A stretch of 5,269 bases of DNA from NCBI GenBank assembly GCA_018812465.1, contig JAHJCS010000009.1:1-5269 (forward strand), read 5' to 3'. Positions 1-5,269 of the stretch are shown piece after piece (position 1 is the first letter of the stretch; every line of letters starts with the position of its first letter). This DNA comes from Nanobdellota archaeon. GTDB taxonomy: Archaea; Nanobdellota; Nanobdellia; Woesearchaeales; UBA12501. The notes under the pieces are model-generated. The model saw nothing but the letters and a program-made list of their open reading frames with translations. It was not told the DNA's origin and did not search any database. Both the position numbers and the translations under genes were made by a program.

Positions 1-2
1 AC

Positions 3-3000
3 AGTAAATTCCCATCTCATCACAGCCTTTATACTGATATGATAAGGATAACCCTTGTCTCAAACTGCTCTATCCCTTACAACAATATGCTTGTCACAGA
101 GGACACTATACTATGCGCAGGTGTCTATAATCTCAATGATTTTGATTATGATGAAAGCTTAGACAAGGTAGGTATAATCAGGATAAACGGCAATGGAATC
201 ACATTTGACTGTAATGGTTCAACCCTCAATGGCGGAGGAGCAATAGGGCAAGGCAGTCAAAAAGGCGCTGGATTCGCAATAACAGTTGATTCATCAGAGA
301 ATGTTGTGATAAAGAACTGCAATATCGGATATTATGAGTTTGCCATAGCTGCAAACAGATCCAGGAACCTGACTATCTATAATAACTCAATATATTACAA
401 TGATGTGGGCATTGGATTTGGCAGGACTAATGAGAGCTGGGTATTCAACAACACTGTAAAGCAGATTGGAACATCTGCTTATGCTCTGACTGACATGTCT
501 TATAATAACATCTTTGAGAACAACTTAGCTGTCAATAATTTTGTTTCTTTCATAGTGGATAATTCCCATTATAACACTCTGAGGGCTAATAACATCAGTT
601 CCACTGAACTCTCTTTGTCTTATATAGCTGGAATTGCTTTATTCGGAGGATCAACTTATAACCATATAGATGACAATACTGTGAATAATCTTCTCCTTGG
701 TGTGGGTATGGCTGATGTAGGAAGATTCCTGACTCAGGAGAGCTCAGGCTTTGGGGGGATGTGGAACAATTTCTCAAGGAATATAATAAATGACAGCCTG
801 GTTGCTTCAATAGGCCTTCTGCTTCCCTATCCGCCTGATTACTTCAATTATTTTGAACAGTCAAATCTTATTAATGGTGAGCCAATATATTATTATGTGA
901 ACCAGCATGGAACACCATCATCACCTAAGGATATTTCTGGACTCTCTCTTGATTATCCTGGCAGTTCAATATTTATGGGTAAAGTAACCCTTGTGAACTG
1001 CTCTCACTTCACAGTATCAGATAACACACTTGCAAATAATTTTTATGACCTTCTCCTTGTCAATTCCTCAAATATCACTGTCTCAGGAAATATAATTGAG
1101 AATGCGACAGATGCCAATCTTATCAGTGTATATGATACTTTTGGTGTATTTGCAGGTGTGGGAGTTCAGGTCATATCAAGCAAGGATATCGCTTTGTTAT
1201 CCAATAATATCTCTGGAAACTTATTTGGAGTAACCTCATTGAATATGACTAAAAGACTGAATATCTCAAATAGCATCATCAGGGACAATTCTGTTAATGG
1301 AATGGCTCTCTCTGAGATAAATGATTCTTACATAACAAACAACAATATCACATCAAATTCAGAGTATGGTGTACGTCTCTACAATGATGGAAATATATTC
1401 CTTGATTCTAATGACATCTCATTCAATAATCTTGGAGTATTATTCAATCTATCCTCAGGTGGCATGACATATAATACTATACATGATAACACCCTGGATG
1501 GAGTATCATTATTTGACTGCCTAAATCCAATATCCTTCTATGGGAATAATATTACAGGAAATCTCCAGAATGGGCTGTATGTTGAGTCATGTTCAGGCAC
1601 AACACTCAGCAATGTTTTGTCTACAGGTAATTCTGATGCAGGAATATACTTAAAGGACTCAGATAATCTGTTGATAACATTTGCGCAGTCAAACGAAAGT
1701 TCAGATGGAATAATATTTGACAACACAAACAACACCCAAGTCTTTGATTCTTTGTTTGTGAACAACACTGCATCTCAGATCTATTTTGAGAATTCTGTGA
1801 ACAATTCAATCATCCATTCTGTGTTAATCAACAATCTCACTGGAGGTGATATAGAATCATCAAACTCATATTCCAATACTTTCTTGAACACCTCATTCAA
1901 CAGGTCAAACACTATTTATAATGATGCTGACTCAAACCTCTCAATGCAATGGCATCTTGATTTCTATGTGCAGGATAATGAGAGCTATATTATCGGCCAG
2001 TCTATACCTATCTCAGGAGTCAATATCTTTGTGAGAGATACTGATGGAGGCAATCAGCAGGTAATCTACACAGATAGTTATGGAAAAGCATACTTCAATG
2101 TCAGTGAGTATCTTGAGTCAGACTCAGGAAGGACATATTTCAGCAACTATTCATGGAATCTCACAAAGCTTGGCCATGAGTTCAGTGATGGGATGATAAC
2201 CTCCTACTTCACAAGCACAAACCTGACTGAGAATAGATACTTCAATCTTTCAATGGCGCTAAAAGGGGGCATCAGCGACACAACTCCTCCAACAAATCCT
2301 ATTGTTGTTGATGGTCCTGATTATGTTGATATAGACTGGTTCAGCAACAGGACAACCCTAAGCGCTTCATGGTATAATTCAACAGACCAACACCTGATAT
2401 TTTACAGTTATATTATATTCGAGAATGGAACCTGCTTTTCTGGATATTGTTCTGAAAGCTCTGTCTACCTGAACACAAGTGTTACAGTCCCTGGACTGAG
2501 CCTGACTGAAGGCATGAATTACACCTTTGCTATTAGGGCAAGAGATTCATTGTTCTGGTACACTCCTTTTGCCTATAGCGACGGTGCAGTAGCTGATTTC
2601 ACTGCTCCTGAATCATTTGTAAGCAGTCCCACTCATCCTAATGAATCTGTCTGGTATAATGATGGTGATGTCACATTGAACTTCAATGCAACAGACTCTC
2701 TCTCAGGAGTGGCAGGATTAAGTTATCTCCTTGATCAGAACCCAGGAACCGGCCCTGACCTGATAGCAGAGGAAAGGCCGACAGAAACAATCCATCTGCC
2801 AGCAAATACTGGTTATGGTTCTGTGCTGAAGTCAAACTCAACAGGGGAAGCGTTTGCGGTGTTCAGCGAGGTAGAAGGCAATCTTAGCCAGGGAGACAAT
2901 ATCACTGTTACAGTGCAGCTCTCAGAGGATATCTCAGATACACTTGATTCAATGAATGTTAGGATCTTCCTGTTGAGCAAGGCGCAGACTGCATCCTATG

Positions 3001-4439
3001 GGGAATATCTCAATAGCTTTAGCACAGTGGCAATAATCGGAGAAGATATCCATTCTAAGCCATACTCTTCTGCAGACACTTATTCTGCAAGTCTGACAGT
3101 TCTTCAGGATGTAGAGAATTCTTTCTATGTTGTTGTCGAAGGCCTCGGCTCTGATGATGACAACACCCATAACCTTTCAATTGCAGGAGCTGATTCTGGG
3201 GTTGATAATTCTACTGAGACCTTTGTATGTGGTGAACTAAGCGCATGCACTAATGTGACAAATTCAGCAGATTATGCAATCGGAGTGAAAAAGCAGTCAA
3301 GCCAGGCTTCCTGGTCAAAGTCATACTCAGGTCTTGGGGCAGGAATCCATTATTTCCATGTGCGAGCTCTTGATCTTGCAGGCAATTGGGGCAATCCTGC
3401 TCATTACAGGATCCAGATAGATGCAGAAGAAGGCGCTCCTGTGTTCACCAATATAAAACCAAGAGGCTACATAATCACCACTACCCCCACTTTGGTTGTG
3501 GAGACTAATGAGTATGCTATCTGCTATTACAACACCAGCGGATCAGACAATCAGCTCATGACAAGTTATGATGGATTGTATCATGAATCTCTATTATCGC
3601 TCTCGCAAGGAAACTATACCTATGATCTGAACTGCACTGACAGATCAGGGAACAGCGGATATAACTCAACGACTTTCCTTATTGATCCATCAGCAACTCC
3701 TGACTCAATAATCATAGGTGAGCTTACCAATTACACAGCAGGACAGAAGGTCAGGGCGATTGTCAATGTCACAAAGGAATATGATGGGATATCCTATGGC
3801 CTAGGAGAGCTTTCACTTGCTTTCTCTGTTAATATGACCAATTCAACAAACACCTATGGAATACCTATTGAGGTATATGATAGGGGTGATGGGGTATATT
3901 TTGTGGACTTCTTTGCTCCAAAAGTAGCTGGATCATACATCTTAACAGTGGGTGTTGGCAGTGTAACAGATAATGAGGTCTTCACAGTAAATTCTTACTC
4001 TCTTACAATAACATACTCAGGTATAACAACCATAGCAAGTGCATCTGATAGGATGGTGTTTGGAAGGTCTGAGAATGACTATTCTGTTGGACTAGCTTTA
4101 GAGACTCCTGCCACCTACCTAGTTGGCACTACAAGTGAACTGAGCCTGAAATACACTGCTGTAGACGGAAAGGCATTCATTTTCATAACAGATCCTTATG
4201 GAGATATAAACAGAGCAGGCAAATATCTCAATAAAGGAACTTTCCAGGACCTCAAGAATCCTTCTTTTGGTCATGACCTCTTTGAGGAACAGCATGTGCT
4301 TTCAACTATCCTTGATTATAGCACTATCCATCTATTAGGCGCTGATAAAGTCTATGAAGGAAGATACTCAATACTTATCAGGAATGATGGGGTTAATGTA
4401 TCCTCTGGAAAGACTAAGATAACCATAGAGATAATCTGA
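3..4439 (+). CDS. Giant NosD-like beta-helix / multi-Ig-domain surface protein (5' end probably outside window)
   Basis: Probable secreted surface protein; no catalytic residues can be assigned. Residues are counted from the Met at 39. An N-terminal cap (about 9-60, LCAGVY and DCNGSTLNG) leads into a right-handed parallel beta-helix to about 625, with a NosD-type segment at 276-350 (NLINGEPIYYYVNQ). A carboxypeptidase-regulatory-like sandwich follows (636-740; VNIFVRD, TDSYGKAYFNVSEY), then an Fn3-like domain (747-856; DTTPP start, DIDW, IRARD). Next come an Ig-like domain interrupted by an insertion (857-1129), an Ig-like module with Cys1162 and Cys1199 (1131-1216), a further sandwich (1217-1329) and an unrecognised C-terminal module (1330-1466). 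About 55 N-X-S/T sequons fit archaeal N-glycosylation. The frame is open to the left edge and the Met at 39 has neither a Shine-Dalgarno sequence nor a signal peptide after it, so the real start is probably upstream. No C-terminal membrane anchor is seen. Architecture is fairly certain; function is not. Confidence 0.88.
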   Translation, partial: SKFPSHHSLYTDMIRITLVSNCSIPYNNMLVTEDTILCAGVYNLNDFDYDESLDKVGIIRINGNGITFDCNGSTLNGGGAIGQGSQKGAGFAITVDSSENVVIKNCNIGYYEFAIAANRSRNLTIYNNSIYYNDVGIGFGRTNESWVFNNTVKQIGTSAYALTDMSYNNIFENNLAVNNFVSFIVDNSHYNTLRANNISSTELSLSYIAGIALFGGSTYNHIDDNTVNNLLLGVGMADVGRFLTQESSGFGGMWNNFSRNIINDSLVASIGLLLPYPPDYFNYFEQSNLINGEPIYYYVNQHGTPSSPKDISGLSLDYPGSSIFMGKVTLVNCSHFTVSDNTLANNFYDLLLVNSSNITVSGNIIENATDANLISVYDTFGVFAGVGVQVISSKDIALLSNNISGNLFGVTSLNMTKRLNISNSIIRDNSVNGMALSEINDSYITNNNITSNSEYGVRLYNDGNIFLDSNDISFNNLGVLFNLSSGGMTYNTIHDNTLDGVSLFDCLNPISFYGNNITGNLQNGLYVESCSGTTLSNVLSTGNSDAGIYLKDSDNLLITFAQSNESSDGIIFDNTNNTQVFDSLFVNNTASQIYFENSVNNSIIHSVLINNLTGGDIESSNSYSNTFLNTSFNRSNTIYNDADSNLSMQWHLDFYVQDNESYIIGQSIPISGVNIFVRDTDGGNQQVIYTDSYGKAYFNVSEYLESDSGRTYFSNYSWNLTKLGHEFSDGMITSYFTSTNLTENRYFNLSMALKGGISDTTPPTNPIVVDGPDYVDIDWFSNRTTLSASWYNSTDQHLIFYSYIIFENGTCFSGYCSESSVYLNTSVTVPGLSLTEGMNYTFAIRARDSLFWYTPFAYSDGAVADFTAPESFVSSPTHPNESVWYNDGDVTLNFNATDSLSGVAGLSYLLDQNPGTGPDLIAEERPTETIHLPANTGYGSVLKSNSTGEAFAVFSEVEGNLSQGDNITVTVQLSEDISDTLDSMNVRIFLLSKAQTASYGEYLNSFSTVAIIGEDIHSKPYSSADTYSASLTVLQDVENSFYVVVEGLGSDDDNTHNLSIAGADSGVDNSTETFVCGELSACTNVTNSADYAIGVKKQSSQASWSKSYSGLGAGIHYFHVRALDLAGNWGNPAHYRIQIDAEEGAPVFTNIKPRGYIITTTPTLVVETNEYAICYYNTSGSDNQLMTSYDGLYHESLLSLSQGNYTYDLNCTDRSGNSGYNSTTFLIDPSATPDSIIIGELTNYTAGQKVRAIVNVTKEYDGISYGLGELSLAFSVNMTNSTNTYGIPIEVYDRGDGVYFVDFFAPKVAGSYILTVGVGSVTDNEVFTVNSYSLTITYSGITTIASASDRMVFGRSENDYSVGLALETPATYLVGTTSELSLKYTAVDGKAFIFITDPYGDINRAGKYLNKGTFQDLKNPSFGHDLFEEQHVLSTILDYSTIHLLGADKVYEGRYSILIRNDGVNVSSGKTKITIEII
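1182..1898 (+). repeat. Tandem beta-helix coils at protein level, 22-24 residues each
   Basis: This is the most regular part of the beta-helix, residues about 382-620. Coils begin near residues 382, 405, 428, 451, 474, 496, 519, 543, 565, 588 and 611, a period of 22-24 residues (about 69 bases). Each coil reads as a short beta-strand, an N-N-x-I/V turn, a second strand, an N-G or S-G turn and a G-hydrophobic strand, as in SYITNNNITSNSEYGVRLYN. This matches PbH1/NosD-type coils, with Asn ladders expected at the turns. No long exact identity between coils is visible at the DNA level, so the array looks old rather than recently expanded. The coils end near residue 620 with SNTFLNTSFN, a usual closing motif for archaeal NosD helices. 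Confidence 0.8.
2760..3308 (+). other. Inserted domain within a split Ig-like domain of the giant protein
   Basis: Residues about 908-1090 interrupt what reads as one Ig-like domain. The first half (857-907) has THP, VWYNDGD, a D-S-L-S-G-V turn, then SYLLDQNPGTGPD. The second half (1093-1128) has SKSYSGL, HYFHVRALDLAGNWG and RIQID. In archaeal surface proteins that I know, these halves usually sit next to each other as one domain. The insert has its own beta-rich pattern (FAVFSEVEG, NITVTVQLSE, MNVRIFLLSK, SFYVVVEGL) and a close Cys pair, C1064 and C1070, near its end. It resembles an independent beta-sandwich with a possible ligand- or metal-binding loop at GLGSDDDNTHN. The boundaries are judged by eye. 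Confidence 0.6.
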
Positions 4440-4521
4440 TGAGAAAACCCCTCATGAACTGATAATAAAATATGTTGATCCTGGGGATATCTATGGACAA
4501 CCCCCTGAGATTGTCTTTTGA
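4435..4521 (+). other. Coding-looking extension in the +1 frame after the giant gene's stop
   Basis: Shifted by one base at the giant gene's stop (TGA 4437-4439), the DNA stays open for 28 codons, from TCT at 4435 to a TGA at 4519-4521. It reads SDEKTPHELI, then IKYVDPGDIYGQPPEIVF. The codons (GAT, GAG, CTG, ATA, CCT, GGA) look like those of the neighbouring genes, and the frame has no ATG, GTG or TTG of its own. It may be a lost C-terminal tail, a remnant of a deleted gene, or an assembly or sequencing frameshift. It may also be chance, because 28 open codons are not rare. No slippery motif that would clearly support programmed frameshifting is visible. Confidence 0.3.
4457..4471 (+). repeat. 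15-base direct repeat, copy 1
   Basis: First copy of the perfect direct repeat AACTGATAATAAAAT in the spacer between the giant gene and the pilin-like gene. The next three bases are ATG (4472-4474). The second copy lies 75 bases downstream. The repeat is AT-rich, so it could be a regulatory or leader element or the trace of a small duplication. Confidence 0.75.
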
Positions 4522-4531
4522 TAAAACCTAA

Positions 4532-4546
4532 AACTGATAATAAAAT
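4532..4546 (+). repeat. 15-base direct repeat, copy 2, overlapping the pilin-like start codon
   Basis: Second perfect copy of AACTGATAATAAAAT. Its last two bases are the A and T of the proposed ATG start at 4545-4547. Both copies therefore sit directly in front of an ATG, which hints at a role in translation initiation or a duplicated 5' leader. No Shine-Dalgarno sequence is visible in this stretch. Confidence 0.75.
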
Positions 4547-5069
4547 GATAAATTCAAAGAGAGCGCAGTTGTATCTCCTCACTGTGATAATCCTTTCCCT
4601 GCTTGTTTTCCTTATGGCTGATCTTCCTGCAAAGACCGAAGAGGGAAGCAGAGAGCCTATTCTTTTATACCAGAATTTTGTGTCCCAGATGCCTATGGTG
4701 ATCAACAGCGCAGTCTATAACAGCAAGAACCTGACACTGGATGTTGATGATTATTCAGGAAAGTTCATTACTCACTCTGCCACAAAAAATATAAACCTAT
4801 CTCTTTTCTATGTCATACAATACAACAGCAGCATATTCATGAGGAACAGGATGGGTTCAGATATAAATGCCACACTTTCAGATAGGACATACCTGATTGA
4901 GAACAGCAATTCAATACTGATATCACCAGCATTTCCTGTTGATAAGATAAGGATAATGAGTTCAGGCATTGACTATGATTTCAATTTAGGGCAAGGCAGG
5001 ACTGATTTCAAAGTGATATTCAGGACAGTAGATGCAAGGAACAACATTGAGGTATACACTTATGGCTGA
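4545..5069 (+). CDS. Type IV pilin-like protein with class III signal sequence
   Basis: A 174-residue protein starting MINSKRAQLY, followed by one hydrophobic helix (about residues 8-24) and a soluble beta-rich domain. K5-R6-A7 followed by Q8 fits the archaeal prepilin peptidase site, with cleavage expected between A7 and Q8. That would leave the helix as the N-terminus of the mature subunit. The remainder (PILLYQNF, NLTLDVDDYS, LFYVIQYN, KIRIMSSGIDYDFNL, DFKVIFRTVD) resembles the small pilin-like proteins common in Woesearchaeota-type genomes, but I cannot name a family. ATG 4545 is preferred because it gives a short charged n-region. An in-frame TTG at 4518 would add nine residues (MIKPKTDNK) and has a weak GAG upstream. 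The gene lies 105 bases after the giant gene and overlaps the next by 8 bases. Minor pilin, pseudopilin and simple membrane-anchored surface protein all remain possible. Confidence 0.82.
   Translation: MINSKRAQLYLLTVIILSLLVFLMADLPAKTEEGSREPILLYQNFVSQMPMVINSAVYNSKNLTLDVDDYSGKFITHSATKNINLSLFYVIQYNSSIFMRNRMGSDINATLSDRTYLIENSNSILISPAFPVDKIRIMSSGIDYDFNLGQGRTDFKVIFRTVDARNNIEVYTYG
5049..5053 (+). promoter_or_regulatory. Ribosome binding site of the second pilin-like gene
   Basis: GAGGT lies 8 bases before the ATG at 5062, inside the end of the preceding coding region. It matches the core of the archaeal Shine-Dalgarno sequence GGAGGTGA and supports the chosen start. It is the only convincing ribosome binding site in the window. 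Confidence 0.6.
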
Positions 5070-5269
5070 TCTATTTCACTCAAAAAAAGCAGGAATAGCC
5101 ATATGGGTATCCAGGGTTCTGATAATGACTTTTGCTGTACTGCTGGCTTCAATTGTCTCTTTCTGGATGAAGGATTATGTCCAGGGCACTGTTGAGGACC
5201 TTAAACACAGGGCTCACAGGACAGAGTATTGCGATCTTGTGGGGATAGAGCTGGATGACCTTACTGCTG
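5062..5269 (+). CDS. Second type IV pilin-like / archaellin-like membrane protein (3' partial)
   Basis: The first 69 residues of a protein that continues past the right edge. It begins MADLFHSKKAGIAIWVSRVL and has one hydrophobic helix (about residues 11-36) ending in W-M-K-D-Y. A charged, probably helical stretch follows (VEDLKHRAHRTEYC) and then a beta-strand start (DLVGIELDDL). K8-K9-A10 before G11 fits a class III prepilin cleavage site. A Cys soon after the helix, followed by a hydrophobic strand, is a pattern I associate with archaeal pilin- and archaellin-like proteins. The start is supported by GAGGT upstream and by the 8-base overlap with the previous stop, which suggests translational coupling. 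The usual archaellin sequence directly after the cleavage site is not clear, so a minor pilin or accessory subunit is more likely than a main filament protein. Confidence 0.8.
   Translation, partial: MADLFHSKKAGIAIWVSRVLIMTFAVLLASIVSFWMKDYVQGTVEDLKHRAHRTEYCDLVGIELDDLTA

Noticed and set aside
1..11. ACAGTAAATTC at the left edge is identical to 3984-3994, inside the giant gene, suggesting an upstream paralogue.
   Set aside because: Similarity fades after 11 bases, and the shared peptide is only T-V-N-S in frame 1. Chance is likely in sequence of this composition.
28..33. TTTATA resembling an archaeal TATA box before the Met at 39.
   Set aside because: It lies only 5 bases before the ATG, too close for a promoter of that start, and probably falls within coding sequence.
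276..1086. Pectate-lyase or glycosidase function for the beta-helix.
   Set aside because: The fold is shared with such enzymes, but I see no conserved catalytic Asp/Arg cluster, so an enzymatic role is not claimed.
4439..4455. Possible hairpin terminator after the giant gene (ATGAG, 7-base loop, CTCAT).
   Set aside because: The stem is only 5 base pairs with two A-T pairs at its base and no T-run follows, so it is too weak to call.
4483..4505. GGGG and CCCC arms in the spacer that could pair.
   Set aside because: Only four base pairs across a 14-base loop, with no extension on either side.
4516..4526. TTTTGATAAAA as a TATA box for leaderless transcription from 4545.
   Set aside because: The distance is about right, but the match to the archaeal consensus is poor and no purine-rich BRE precedes it.
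595..4705. Minus-strand open frames of 62-117 codons opposite the giant gene and the first pilin-like gene.
   Set aside because: They lie antisense to well-supported coding sequence, show no domain pattern or ribosome binding site, and look like shadows.

Overview
The window looks like archaeal DNA, most likely from a DPANN-type lineage such as Woesearchaeota or Pacearchaeota. That placement is an inference. It rests on a NosD-like right-handed beta-helix surface protein fused to Ig-like domains of the kind common in those genomes. It also rests on two short downstream genes that open with archaeal class III (prepilin-type) signal sequences, K-R-A-Q and K-K-A-G followed by a hydrophobic helix. 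The DNA is AT-rich by eye. No RNA gene, CRISPR array, transposon or integrase is visible.

Layout, all on the plus strand. Positions 3-4439 are one giant reading frame, 1466 residues from its first Met at 39 and open to the left edge of the window. It encodes an Asn-rich beta-helix (about residues 45-625), a carboxypeptidase-regulatory-like beta-sandwich, an Fn3-like domain, an Ig-like domain that appears to be split by an insertion of about 180 residues, at least two more beta-sandwich modules, and a C-terminal module I do not recognise. Positions 4440-4544 are a 105-base spacer. It contains a perfect 15-base direct repeat and a short coding-looking stretch in another frame. Positions 4545-5069 encode a 174-residue pilin-like protein. 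Positions 5062-5269 hold the first 69 residues of a second pilin-like protein; it overlaps the previous gene by 8 bases and runs off the right edge.

The three genes share a strand and are closely spaced, so they probably form one unit for a cell-surface or pilus-like structure. The two small proteins would be processed by a prepilin peptidase and sit in or on the membrane. The giant protein would be exported and heavily glycosylated, and could act as an adhesin, a carbohydrate-binding protein or a cap on that structure. No enzyme active site can be assigned from sequence alone, so its function is open. The most interesting points are the nested domain, the frame-shifted tail after the giant gene's stop, the direct repeat abutting the pilin start codon, and the pairing of a giant beta-helix protein with pilin-like genes.
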